Under the pieces are notes generated by a model. It saw nothing but the letters and a program-made list of their open reading frames with translations. It was not told where the DNA came from and did no database searches. 33,004 nt of DNA. Source: Thiomicrorhabdus sp033238645 (GTDB lineage Bacteria > Pseudomonadota > Gammaproteobacteria > Thiomicrospirales > Thiomicrospiraceae). The DNA is taken from assembly GCA_033238645.1 (NCBI GenBank), contig BQXR01000013.1:1-33004 (forward strand). The letters are read 5' to 3'. This document shows positions 7,203-15,940 of this stretch, piece after piece (positions within the stretch are counted from its first letter, which is position 1; the number at the start of each line of letters is the position of its first letter). Made by a program: the position numbers and the translations under genes.

Positions 7203-9994
7203 TATGCTTCCTCCCCATCCAACAAACCATCTTGCTGTTGTTGCGCAACTTCTGGCAGGCGCAAAGCGAGCTTGGTATTGGCGTACAGTATGTCGTTAGG
7301 GCTATCAAAAACCATCTGCGCCCCCCCCTGCTGAATATCAGTCGCCAAATCTAAAACTTCTTGGCGCAGATGTTCTAAAAAGTGTGTCCAAGTCGTGCCC
7401 TCATATTCACCCCCCTCTTTATCCGAGAGCTTAGCAAAGACTTGAATAGAGCGTGCCTTTTGTAGCACCTCATCCTCAGCCACAATGGCGCTGATATTGA
7501 CACCATCATCTGAGTGCAGTAGACCGTAGCCGATGCCAGAAACCGTATCATCCTCTTTATTCAATGCATGCAGATAAACCGCTAACTGCGGTGCCTTGGT
7601 GGGTGTTTTCATTAAGTTATTAATACTGGCTTTACCTGTTTTATAGTCGATAATGACCGACTCACCCGCGACCTTATCAATGCGATCGATAATGATCTTA
7701 AACTGAATACCCGCCAGCTCTATTTGATGTTCAGACTCGGTCTCAATCACTTCAAAACTAGGTCGCTTTTTCTCAAGTTCGAGCCAGTTTAAACAGAGCC
7801 CCAAAATACGTTGCTGCTCTAAAACCAGATAGCTGTTTTCAATAGTGCCCTCTAGCTCAGTAAAACTTTGGTTAATGTGCTCTGCCAAACGGTTTTTAAG
7901 TTCATCATCACTTAGAGCCAACATAGCAACCTGAGTTTTAGTTTCCTGCCAAAAATGCTCTAAGACCTCATGCACCAAGGTCCCCTGAAAGTTATTCTGT
8001 AAACCATCTTCCACTGACTGAATACCGTATTTACCGCCAAGACGAAAATCCATAAAGGCCATTAGAGGGCATTGACTCTGCGCCTGTAAAATCCCTGTTC
8101 CACCGGGGGCTTTTGAACCTGCTGGTACTTCAGGCCCTTTGGCATCTAACACCCACTCAAGGGGGTTAGCAGCATCTCTTTTATGAAAGATTTGATCGGC
8201 TAATGAGTGATAAGTGACGGCTGGATACCCAGTGCAATCCTCTTGTGGAATCAGCGGGCTCGGCAGTAACTCAGCATCACCTTTCTGTTTGGCATAACTC
8301 CATACCAACATTGGCGCACAGACCGATAGTCTAGCCGTGACCTGTTTGGCGTAATCCAATTCACGTTTAGCATCACAACGTGGAGAACGAACCTCTCGCT
8401 GTAAGTTCATCGGTAAAAATGGACTTGGATTCGGCATTCTTGGCCAAGCTTCATCGGTTAGACCTAACACCCATAGTGCATCAAACTGCTGCCCACCCGC
8501 CTCTAACATACCGATAATCTGAATCGGTTGCAGGCCTCTACTTTGTGACTGGTATAGCTGCTCGGATAAGAAACGCTTAAATAGCGATAACCAAGCAGAG
8601 ACTGTCTGTTTCGCCATCATCTCTGTCACCATTGAAAACTGAGTGATCGCCTCTTCAAACTTGGATCTCTGCTGATACTCATCACTATTCAGCGTTCTTG
8701 AACCCGTCCAATCAAGCTGTTGCAGTAGATCCCAAACTAGGCCTATAAACTCACTTAAGGAGAGTTTGCTTGGCGTGGACTTATCCGCTTGATGAAGTAG
8801 GCGTTTTTTCAAGTCTTTTGGTAGCGCCTTGGCTGCCTCGGTCTCTAGCAGGTTTGGCCAACTGAAATTTGACCACTGTAAGCGTCTAAAGGATGAATCT
8901 GCTTGTTGGCGTTTAACTACATCACCGCTGGAATAAGGAGAGATTAACCACTGGCTCCAATCACTATAGCTACAAGGTTTTTGGGGGTTTAAAAATAGCT
9001 GCAAGCTAAGCCATGCATTTTGTACCAGCGGTAATTCCAGTAGAGAGATGCCCATTGATAAGTTATAGAAAGGTGGTTGAGAGCGCTTCATGCTCAATTT
9101 TTGCAGACCTTGTGCCGTTAACTGCTCATCTAAACACTGAATTAACGAGACCTTATAATCGACTAAATTAGGCGAAACTACACCGATCTTTATCTCATGC
9201 GGCTGTTTAGCTTGTGATAAAGTTTGCCACTGATCGATACACCACAAAGCGACTTGCTGTACTTCATCCTGTGGGTCTAATGCTTGGAAACAGAACTGCT
9301 CTGCTGGCTGATCCAACTCAGATGAATCTGCTATTGTAAACAGGCAGCCTCGGGCTTCAATAACGGCTTGCCACTGCTTAATTTGTGGCGTTATCTCATC
9401 AAAACCATGCAATACAAATTGCTCTGCTAGACAACCTCTGCCAGCCTCTAACCACTGTAAACGTTGTTGCTGAACCAAGACTTCATCTAACCAGCCATTT
9501 TTTTCAAGTGCTTTTAAATAACGTGCCTGACATTTTTTAAATAGAAAACTCTCATCGGAGAGATAAGGTTCTTCTAACCACGCCTCTGTAAACCACTCTG
9601 CCGAGAGCGTCCAAGCTTGATAGAGCTGTTTAGCGGTACTGCCCACATTCAACAAAGCGATACTTTTCATCTGCTGTTGATCTTCACACACTCCTGCTGA
9701 TTCACTACCGCTCTTATCCACACTTTCTGACGGATGTTTTTCTCGATCATCAAGCTCTTGTTGCAGCACTTGCTCCCACAACCACTGCGCTTCAAAACTT
9801 GTCAGGACTTTACTCGTCAGCTCATCAAGGGATAACTCTCCTCTTAGCAGGCAGCCCTCTTGCCAGTTTTGCCACCACTGCGGCAGGGTCATAATCAATG
9901 GTGTCTCTATGACTGAGTGAGATTGCTGTTGAATGGCTCGCTGTTTCAGCGTGGTACTCAAACGGCTATTAGCAGTAATATGGATAGTTTTCAT
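7202..9994 (-). CDS. AddB-like PD-(D/E)XK nuclease, DNA repair
   Basis: A protein of about 930 residues that pairs with the AddA-like helicase. The N-terminal region looks like the inactivated helicase of this family: no Walker A motif is visible. The C-terminal nuclease has SVIIDYKTGKAS (D784 and K786, numbered from the TTG), preceded by IIIDRIDK. The Cys cluster that holds an iron-sulphur cluster in Bacillus AddB is not apparent: the C-terminal 150 residues have no Cys. A TTG at 9997 precedes an ATG at 9994 in frame. I chose the ATG because AGAAG lies about nine bases upstream. Near the C-terminus QQGGAQ is encoded by a C8 plus TGCT motif copy (7321-7332). The family corresponds to what is annotated as 'probable DNA repair protein' in proteobacteria. 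Confidence 0.82.
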   Translation of the reverse strand: MKTIHITANSRLSTTLKQRAIQQQSHSVIETPLIMTLPQWWQNWQEGCLLRGELSLDELTSKVLTSFEAQWLWEQVLQQELDDREKHPSESVDKSGSESAGVCEDQQQMKSIALLNVGSTAKQLYQAWTLSAEWFTEAWLEEPYLSDESFLFKKCQARYLKALEKNGWLDEVLVQQQRLQWLEAGRGCLAEQFVLHGFDEITPQIKQWQAVIEARGCLFTIADSSELDQPAEQFCFQALDPQDEVQQVALWCIDQWQTLSQAKQPHEIKIGVVSPNLVDYKVSLIQCLDEQLTAQGLQKLSMKRSQPPFYNLSMGISLLELPLVQNAWLSLQLFLNPQKPCSYSDWSQWLISPYSSGDVVKRQQADSSFRRLQWSNFSWPNLLETEAAKALPKDLKKRLLHQADKSTPSKLSLSEFIGLVWDLLQQLDWTGSRTLNSDEYQQRSKFEEAITQFSMVTEMMAKQTVSAWLSLFKRFLSEQLYQSQSRGLQPIQIIGMLEAGGQQFDALWVLGLTDEAWPRMPNPSPFLPMNLQREVRSPRCDAKRELDYAKQVTARLSVCAPMLVWSYAKQKGDAELLPSPLIPQEDCTGYPAVTYHSLADQIFHKRDAANPLEWVLDAKGPEVPAGSKAPGGTGILQAQSQCPLMAFMDFRLGGKYGIQSVEDGLQNNFQGTLVHEVLEHFWQETKTQVAMLALSDDELKNRLAEHINQSFTELEGTIENSYLVLEQQRILGLCLNWLELEKKRPSFEVIETESEHQIELAGIQFKIIIDRIDKVAGESVIIDYKTGKASINNLMKTPTKAPQLAVYLHALNKEDDTVSGIGYGLLHSDDGVNISAIVAEDEVLQKARSIQVFAKLSDKEGGEYEGTTWTHFLEHLRQEVLDLATDIQQGGAQMVFDSPNDILYANTKLALRLPEVAQQQQDGLLDGEEA
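7321..7332 (-). repeat. C-run/TGCT motif copy (C8 TGCTGAA)
   Basis: Eight C then TGCTGAA. It lies near the end of the addB-like gene and encodes QQGGAQ. Confidence 0.75.
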
Positions 9995-10107
9995 CAAATA
10001 GTTTCTTCTAAGTAGGCATCAATAAAAGAGAAAAAGCAGAGTGTCATTAAACACTAATTTGCCACAGGGTATAACAGTTAATTATCAGTTTTCATTATGA
10101 TTAAGCC

Positions 10108-10869
10108 TTACTGCAAAAACTGAATCCACTGCTGACCATGCTGTCTAATATAAGCTTTGGCTTTAGGTGTTTCTGGATAGTGTGAACAGACAAGATCCCA
10201 AAAGGCTTTGGAGTGGTTAGCATGTACTAAATGACACAACTCATGTACCACGACATAGTCAATTACCCATTCAGGTGCTTGCAGCAGGCGCCAGTTAAAC
10301 TGAATACGTCCATCTGCATAACAGCTACCCCAACGGGATTTATACCCCTTAACGGTTAAGCTCTTAAACTGAACTCCAATCTGCTCTGCATAAGCATTGA
10401 GTTTGGCTAATAGATGGCTCTGTGCTTGCTGCTTGATGAAATTTTCAATCAAATTTTTGACCTGTTGAGTTTGATCTACTTTTCTCTGCTCTGCCAGATG
10501 AATATAACAGTGCTGATTTTCAATCAGAACCCATGATTCTGATGAATGTGATGGCTGAATAGATAAGGAATACGCCTTACCAAAATAGTCAAACAACTCA
10601 CCCTCTTCACCTTTAAACAGCGTTAAAGCAGGCTTTTTTAACTGACGTTGTTCAAAGCAACTAAGCGCCTGTTTAAGCCAGTCATGGTGTGAATTCAACA
10701 AGTTCATTAAACGACGATTAGAGAAGTTGCTTGGCACTAAAATCACCACACCATCCGAGCGCTGCTTAAGGGCTATCGAGTTTTTACGACGTGTACGCAC
10801 CACCGGCAGTGACTGTTCTCCTATAGAGAAAGCTGAAATAGGCGGCTTTAATTTAAAACTGGGCAACAT
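10108..10869 (-). CDS. YgjP-like zinc metallopeptidase (M48/DUF45 family)
   Basis: A 253-residue protein of the YgjP/SprT-like zinc metallopeptidase family. The active-site helix is VVVHELCHLVHANHSKAFW, with zinc ligands in HELCH (His 209 from this ATG) and probably a third His in the following HANH segment. The family also has the upstream block YKSRWGSCYADGRIQFNWRLL, seen here. The substrate is unknown. The gene reads toward the AddAB-like pair with a gap of about 113 bases and may share transcripts with it. A TTG at 10878 could extend the protein by three residues. Neither start has a convincing ribosome site, so I prefer the ATG. Confidence 0.85.
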   Translation of the reverse strand: MLPSFKLKPPISAFSIGEQSLPVVRTRRKNSIALKQRSDGVVILVPSNFSNRRLMNLLNSHHDWLKQALSCFEQRQLKKPALTLFKGEEGELFDYFGKAYSLSIQPSHSSESWVLIENQHCYIHLAEQRKVDQTQQVKNLIENFIKQQAQSHLLAKLNAYAEQIGVQFKSLTVKGYKSRWGSCYADGRIQFNWRLLQAPEWVIDYVVVHELCHLVHANHSKAFWDLVCSHYPETPKAKAYIRQHGQQWIQFLQ

Positions 10870-11038
10870 AGAAACCAAGACTGAGTTGTGAAGAGTGGAT
10901 TGTTTATATTAATGACTTATATTTAATAGCCACTATTGTAGAGTAAAAAACTTACTCTAAGGATGTAAACCGCCCCCCCTTAAATACATAAAGTCATTTA
11001 TACTACTGCTTTACAGTTAAAAGCCTCTCTACTCAACT

Positions 11039-11965
11039 ATGCACTCTCAAGATAATCAGCAAGATGACAAGCAGCACTTTGAAATTACGGTGCAAATAGC
11101 GGCCGTTTCAGCACTTGATCATCTGTACACTTATCTACAAAATCAGCCAACGATTGAAACAATTAGCAAACAGCAGTTAAAGAAATTCGCCTTAAGAGGG
11201 GCTGTTTGGTTGACTCAAAATGCTGAAAACTCAACTAGAAGCACTAAACCAGAGCGACTACGCCGCCTTAAAAGAGTCCTCAAGACAGGCGATAAAATTG
11301 ATTTCTACTTTAATGCAGAGTTATTAAATAGTGAACCAACAGCCCCCATTTTAATCGCCGATTTTGATCACTATTCCGTTTGGCTTAAACCACGCGGTAT
11401 GCTTTCACAAGGCTCTAAATGGGCTGACCATTCAGCACTCTATCGCTGGGTTGAGATGAATTACAAGCCTAATGATCAGACACGACAATCTTGGATTGTA
11501 CATCGTTTAGACCGTGCGACACGGGGGTTAATGCTCCTAGCACATACTAAGAAGATGGCAGCAAAACTGAGTCAAACTTTTGAGCAGGGGGGGGTCAATA
11601 AAGTCTATCAAGCCAATGTTTGGGGAGAGTTTCCCGAGCACATGCAAACCATTGATCTGCCAGTTGCAGATAAAGCAGCGATTAGCCACGTCTCTCGATT
11701 AGCCTTTTATCCTGAATTAGGTATCTCTAGAGTTGAGGTTAACATTGAGACAGGGCGTAAACATCAGATTCGCAGTCATCTTTCACAAACAGGTTTTCCA
11801 ATTTTGGGTGATCGTCTTTACGGTAGCGAGACCCTAGACAGTCAGATTCAGCCTCGTCCTGATTTACAACTGACCGCTTTTAAACTATCCTTTTTGTGTC
11901 CAATCTCACAAACTCAACAACAGTTTGAGTTAACCGAACAACAGTTAGATCTACTCAGTTTTTAA
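11039..11965 (+). CDS. RluA-family RNA pseudouridine synthase
   Basis: A 308-residue pseudouridine synthase of the RluA family, which isomerises uridines in rRNA or tRNA. The catalytic motif is HRLDRATRG, with D158 as nucleophile. It is preceded by DHYSVWLKPRGMLSQG and followed by GRKHQIRSHLS and FPILGDRLYG, all typical of the family. Residues about 37-95 are basic and may form an S4-like RNA-binding domain. The exact target cannot be assigned. A motif copy, GAGCAG with a G8 run (11582-11594), encodes EQGGV in the loop before NKVYQA. The gene starts 169 bases from the divergent metallopeptidase gene and lies 23 bases before the HIRAN gene, a likely co-transcript. Confidence 0.88.
   Translation: MHSQDNQQDDKQHFEITVQIAAVSALDHLYTYLQNQPTIETISKQQLKKFALRGAVWLTQNAENSTRSTKPERLRRLKRVLKTGDKIDFYFNAELLNSEPTAPILIADFDHYSVWLKPRGMLSQGSKWADHSALYRWVEMNYKPNDQTRQSWIVHRLDRATRGLMLLAHTKKMAAKLSQTFEQGGVNKVYQANVWGEFPEHMQTIDLPVADKAAISHVSRLAFYPELGISRVEVNIETGRKHQIRSHLSQTGFPILGDRLYGSETLDSQIQPRPDLQLTAFKLSFLCPISQTQQQFELTEQQLDLLSF
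11582..11594 (+). repeat. C-run/TGCTC motif copy (GAGCA G8)
   Basis: TTTTGAGCA followed by eight G, the full extended motif TGCTCAAAA in reverse. It encodes EQGGV in the pseudouridine synthase. Confidence 0.85.
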
Positions 11966-11988
11966 GTTTTTTTATCCGTCATGATCAA

Positions 11989-12468
11989 ATGAGAAGCATG
12001 CTTAGAACCATTCGTTTTCCAATTAAAGGTACATTCTATTATGCGGCTGAGTTGGCTCTGGAGAGTCACTTGATCCAAAAAAACACCCTGCTCTATTTTA
12101 AAGCTGAACCTGATAGCGCCTACGATAAAAATGCGATACAGATCTGGCTTCCCACTCACTTCCATTCAGCAGAAAATGACCCTCCTCCCTTGCTGTTATC
12201 TACAAAGCATACCCCAACCTTCACACATGGTTTACTCATTGGCTATGTTCCTCGACTGCTTGCACCAACGATTTGTAAACAACTGAAACACGCTTCTACA
12301 CTTAATCCACAAGTTATCCACAGAGGCAAAAAAGGCAAGATAATTGAGATTGATTGTGAACTAAGCCTACAAACAGGTTGGATAGCAAATATACAAGTAC
12401 AACTGATTTCATTCTGGATAAGACAAACCACACGTCTGAAAAAATTCTTTAATTTACTCACCCATTGA
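11989..12468 (+). CDS. Stand-alone HIRAN domain protein
   Basis: A 159-residue protein, most of it a HIRAN domain. Typical blocks are FPIKGTFYYAAE, LYFKAEPDSAYDKNAIQIW and GLLIGYVPRLLAPTI. HIRAN domains bind single-stranded DNA 3' ends in eukaryotic HLTF. Bacterial ones occur alone or next to nucleases and helicases, and are thought to act in damaged-DNA handling. A 20-residue insertion (about residues 55-75) breaks the domain before GYVPR. The C-terminal segment is basic and hydrophobic. A second ATG lies at 11998 in frame; either start is possible. The neighbours are a pseudouridine synthase 23 bases upstream and a DnaQ-like exonuclease 106 bases downstream, so a nucleic-acid processing role is plausible but inferred. 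Confidence 0.75.
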   Translation: MRSMLRTIRFPIKGTFYYAAELALESHLIQKNTLLYFKAEPDSAYDKNAIQIWLPTHFHSAENDPPPLLLSTKHTPTFTHGLLIGYVPRLLAPTICKQLKHASTLNPQVIHRGKKGKIIEIDCELSLQTGWIANIQVQLISFWIRQTTRLKKFFNLLTH

Positions 12469-12574
12469 ATCTTTGATTTTCATCAACTCATATCAATAAT
12501 ATTTTGTTTAATCCAATCCAATTCCCATCTACAATTGCTACAATCAGTGGATTATTTTGTTTAGGGAAAAGACC

Positions 12575-13456
12575 ATGTCTGACATAACATCTTTACAACA
12601 GTGTGCAGAGCAACTCAAGCAGTCCGATGATTATCAGGTGCTGGAAAAACTCTCTGCCAAAATCGTATTTAACAGCCCAACCCCAGACAACTGTCACCGC
12701 ATCTGTATTATTGATACTGAAACGACAGGTTTAGACACTGATATTTGTGAAATTATTGAACTCGGTTATCAAATTATAGAGTTCAACTCAGATGGCAATC
12801 TTTACCAAGTACTCTCTTCACAAAACTTTCTCAACGAGCCTAAAGGTGAGATTAGTGCTGAAGTTACCCGCGTGACAGGCTTAACCATGGACGATGTCAA
12901 AGGCCATAGTATTCCATGGGATATTATTGAGAAAGAGATCAGTGAAGTACAGCTCTGTGTCGCACATAATGCGGGCTTTGATCGCCCTGTGGTGGAGCGT
13001 TATAGTGATGTATTTGTGAATAAGATCTGGGGTTGCTCGGTTGCCCAGATTGACTGGACAAATCTGGCACATGTTGGCTCAAAAAGTCAGGAGTTTCTCT
13101 GTTGGAAAGTGGGACAGTTCTTCTACGGTGCTCACCGTGCTTTAGATGACGTTCAAGCACTCTGCCAACTGCTCTCTCTACCAATCTCTGATCAACAGAG
13201 ACCCGCACTAAGTTTTTTACTGCAATCAGTACGCCAGAGCAAATCACTTGTTAAAGCAACAGGCGCTCCATTTGAGGTTAAAGATGATCTACGTACCCGC
13301 GGTTATCGCTGGAATGTCTCTGAACGTGTCTGGCAAAAAGTGATTGATGATGCCCTACTACAAGATGACCTTGCGTGGTTAATTGAACACAACACCCCCA
13401 ACCCAACCATTATCAAACTCAAAGCAACTGATAGCTTCTCTATCAGGGCTAAGTAA
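12575..13456 (+). CDS. DnaQ-like DEDDh 3'-5' exonuclease
   Basis: A 293-residue exonuclease of the DnaQ superfamily. Exo I is IIDTETTGLD (D47, E49), Exo II is AHNAGFDRPV, and Exo III is HRALDDVQAL with the His that defines the DEDDh class. It removes nucleotides from 3' ends using two metal ions. After the exonuclease domain, a C-terminal segment (DDLRTRGYRWNVSERVWQKV) resembles a small domain found attached to bacterial exonucleases of this kind. It is not the replicative proofreading subunit on sequence grounds alone. The ATG follows AGGGAAAAG at a good distance. A TTG 18 bases upstream in frame has no ribosome site and was rejected. The preceding gene encodes a HIRAN protein. Confidence 0.87.
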   Translation: MSDITSLQQCAEQLKQSDDYQVLEKLSAKIVFNSPTPDNCHRICIIDTETTGLDTDICEIIELGYQIIEFNSDGNLYQVLSSQNFLNEPKGEISAEVTRVTGLTMDDVKGHSIPWDIIEKEISEVQLCVAHNAGFDRPVVERYSDVFVNKIWGCSVAQIDWTNLAHVGSKSQEFLCWKVGQFFYGAHRALDDVQALCQLLSLPISDQQRPALSFLLQSVRQSKSLVKATGAPFEVKDDLRTRGYRWNVSERVWQKVIDDALLQDDLAWLIEHNTPNPTIIKLKATDSFSIRAK

Positions 13457-13476
13457 ACGCCACATAGCCCTATTCT

Positions 13477-13502
13477 AGTCAGCTAACTAAACTTAGCTGA
13501 CT
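13477..13502 (+). terminator. Inverted repeat after exonuclease gene
   Basis: A perfect 10-bp stem, AGTCAGCTAA pairing with TTAGCTGACT, with a six-base loop, 20 bases after the stop codon. The following sequence TTCACTCC is a poor U-tract, so the termination role is only probable. Confidence 0.5.
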
Positions 13503-13923
13503 TCACTCCAACTCTCATTCCAAAGCCCCAACTAGCCAACCATTAAGCCCCACGCCATTAATATACAACTTAGTAATTCAACTTGTCTTCCTGTAGATTT
13601 ATTGTATAAATTTTAAAAAAGTTAAAAAGCCACTCACACTTTAATCAACTAAAGCATGATTTTTTATTATGTAAAACCTACTGTTTGATAAGTAATTATT
13701 ATGATTAGCCTAAAATATTAATGGAATAATGGCTTCTAATCATGGACTATGGGGCCTACATCTGGTTTACTACTTAAGGCTAGTTCATAACTATATTTAC
13801 TACCCCTATAAACCTTGATACGTAATCATCACACTATAAACAGTAGAGAAAGGGTAACCATTCCATTAACTTTTTTTATTAGCACAATCAAAATAGATCA
13901 TTTTTTTAAATAGGAAAAATACA
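13503..13923. other. Intergenic gap before chemoreceptor gene
   Basis: About 420 bases of AT-rich sequence with no convincing open reading frame or RNA gene. AGGA at 13912-13915 is the ribosome site of the chemoreceptor gene. I could not pick a convincing sigma-70 or sigma-28 promoter by eye, although one must lie here. Confidence 0.5.
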
Positions 13924-15648
13924 ATGTTTGGTTCAAAAATTAAAATCGAAAATATCAAGCTACAGAAGCAGATCAGTGACCATGAAGCCACCATGGACTC
14001 TTTTAAAGCCGTTACTGCTGTCATCGAATTTGATCCAGATGGAACTGTTAAGGGGGCTAATGACCACTTTTTAAATGCCCTTGGCTACTCAGGTGCAGAG
14101 ATTATCGGCAAGCATCACTCGATGTTTTTGAGCAATGAAGAGAAGAGTAGCGCCGCTTATAAGGAGTTTTGGACAGATATCACCGCTGGTAAGCCGCAGT
14201 CAGGTAACTTCTTACGTATCAAAAAAGATGGTTCACGTCTTTATATCAACGCCAACTACTTTCCTATTAAAGATGCCAATGGTAAGGTCACAGGGGCCAT
14301 TAAATTTGCCAACGATATTACCGAGCAGATCCTGAAAGAACAGGGTAACAAAGCAGAGCTAGAAGCTATTAGTAAAGTATTAGGCCGCATTGAGTTCGAT
14401 CTGAGTGGTAAAATTATTACTGCCAACCAAAATTTCTTAGATGTTGTGGGCTACACTCTTGATCAGGTTGTTGGCCAACACCATAGTATGTTTGTAAAAG
14501 AGGACTACAAGCGCTCACCTGAATACACCAAAATGTGGCAAGACCTTAATGAGGGTCAGGTATTAAGTGGTCGTTTTGAACGTGTAGGAAATGGCGGCGG
14601 AATCGCATGGTTGGAAGGGAACTATAACCCTGTATTAGGTATTGATGGCACACCCGTCCGAGTGATTAAATATGTAAGAAATATCACCTCTCAGGTTAAG
14701 GATGAGCAATTACTGTCTCTAACCGCTAATATTTTAGCAGGCATGGCCGAGGGTGACCTAACAGGCAGTATCTCTCAAGAGTGTAATGGAGACTGGGAGC
14801 GTTTAAAAGATGCGGTTAATAACGGGAACATCAGCCTAAGTAATTCATTCTGTGAACTACGTGGTCAAGCACATGAGATTGCCTCCTCTGCCCAACAAGT
14901 TTCGCAATCTAACCAAGATCTTTCTGACCGCATTCAAAGACAAGCGGCGGCAGTTGAAGAGACCGCTGCCACCATGCAAGAGTTAACCTCTCAAGTCACT
15001 GAGTCTGCAGAGCACTCAGAACGCTCTAAAACCATCACTGAGTCAGCAATGCAATCTGTTAAAGATGGCGGAGTTTCTATGCAAGAGAGTATAGAAGCCA
15101 TGGAAAGCATTAGAGAAGTCAGTGAGCAAATCAACAATATCGTCTCTATTATTGATGGCATCGCATTCCAGACTAACTTACTTGCTTTAAACGCAGCCGT
15201 AGAAGCCGCTCGTGCGGGTGAGCATGGTCGTGGATTTGCTGTTGTTGCAGGTGAAGTTCGTAACCTAGCAGGACGTTCTGCAGATGCTGCCAAAGAGATT
15301 GGTCAACTGATTGGCCAGACCTCTGAGCGAGTGAAATTAGGTACAGAAAAAGTTCAAAATACTGCACAATTACTTAAAACAACAGAAGAACAGGTCACAG
15401 AAGTGAGTCAACTGGTCTCAGAAATTGCTAACAATGCCAAAGAGCAAGCAAAAGGGATTGAGCAAGGTTCTCAGGCGATCACCGAGTTTGATAGCTCATT
15501 GCAACAAAATGCCGCACTGGTTGAAGAGAATGCCTCTCTTTCAGAGCATCTTGATGGGCTAGGTAAACAACTTACAGCACTCTCTGATCTGTATCAAATA
15601 CAAAACTGTAGCTCAACGGGAAGTGGGTCACCAGCTCTGCTTAACTGA
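13924..15648 (+). CDS. Soluble PAS-PAS methyl-accepting chemotaxis protein
   Basis: A 574-residue chemoreceptor with no signal peptide or membrane segment, so it should sit in the cytoplasm. PAS 1 spans about residues 20-135 and PAS 2 about 145-257. Both have the matched blocks HHSMF and PI or PV followed by IKF or IKY, which suggests internal duplication. A short HAMP-like remnant follows (LTANILAGMAEGDLTG). The signalling domain has the conserved hairpin tip at about 411-447 (DGIAFQTNLLALNAAVEAAR, then FAVVAGEVRNLA) that contacts CheA and CheW. There is no C-terminal pentapeptide for CheR binding. The layout recalls Pseudomonas BdlA, which acts in biofilm dispersal, and Aer-type redox sensors. 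The ligand, possibly FAD or haem, cannot be read here. No other chemotaxis gene is nearby. Confidence 0.9.
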   Translation: MFGSKIKIENIKLQKQISDHEATMDSFKAVTAVIEFDPDGTVKGANDHFLNALGYSGAEIIGKHHSMFLSNEEKSSAAYKEFWTDITAGKPQSGNFLRIKKDGSRLYINANYFPIKDANGKVTGAIKFANDITEQILKEQGNKAELEAISKVLGRIEFDLSGKIITANQNFLDVVGYTLDQVVGQHHSMFVKEDYKRSPEYTKMWQDLNEGQVLSGRFERVGNGGGIAWLEGNYNPVLGIDGTPVRVIKYVRNITSQVKDEQLLSLTANILAGMAEGDLTGSISQECNGDWERLKDAVNNGNISLSNSFCELRGQAHEIASSAQQVSQSNQDLSDRIQRQAAAVEETAATMQELTSQVTESAEHSERSKTITESAMQSVKDGGVSMQESIEAMESIREVSEQINNIVSIIDGIAFQTNLLALNAAVEAARAGEHGRGFAVVAGEVRNLAGRSADAAKEIGQLIGQTSERVKLGTEKVQNTAQLLKTTEEQVTEVSQLVSEIANNAKEQAKGIEQGSQAITEFDSSLQQNAALVEENASLSEHLDGLGKQLTALSDLYQIQNCSSTGSGSPALLN

Positions 15649-15668
15649 TAACTGAATAGACTCTTTTA

Positions 15669-15697
15669 GTCAGCCAAGCGCAACGCTTCTGGCTGAC
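15669..15697 (+). terminator. Hairpin downstream of chemoreceptor gene
   Basis: Stem GTCAGCCA with TGGCTGAC, continued by AGCG/CGCT around a CAA loop, with a two-base bulge. It lies 20 bases after the stop and lacks a T-tract. It may protect the transcript end or work with the terminator at 15718. Confidence 0.45.
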
Positions 15698-15717
15698 CAT
15701 TTGATAGATAAATTAAT

Positions 15718-15743
15718 AGGCGCTTTGTGCCTTTTTTATTTTT
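15718..15743 (+). terminator. Intrinsic terminator
   Basis: A short stem, AGGCGC with GTGCCT (one G:U pair), a TTT loop, then TTTTTATTTTT. It is a standard rho-independent terminator for the chemoreceptor gene. Confidence 0.7.
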
Positions 15744-15940
15744 CAAGGACTAAAAAAGCAGCCTATATAATTAGCAGATAAGTTATTTGAATCTATAGAT
15801 AGCCTATTTCTAGTTAATTTCACCTTAAATGAAGATAAATCTAGCCTTAGAACCGTTCAATTATGTAAAATACTATATTGTTCAAAGCTTATTTAGAATG
15901 GGTAGCACTCTATTACCCAAAAACGTAGGATACAATCAGT

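Noticed and set aside
7411..7416. C6 run in the addB-like gene
   Set aside because: It is followed by TCTTT and fits ordinary codons (EGGE), so it is not part of the motif family.
10973..10979. C7 run in the divergent gap before the pseudouridine synthase gene
   Set aside because: It is followed by TTAAATA, not TGCT, so I did not count it as a motif copy.
12939..13247. Minus-strand open frame of 102 codons inside the exonuclease gene
   Set aside because: It is a shadow of the DnaQ-like gene with no ribosome site and no recognisable domain.
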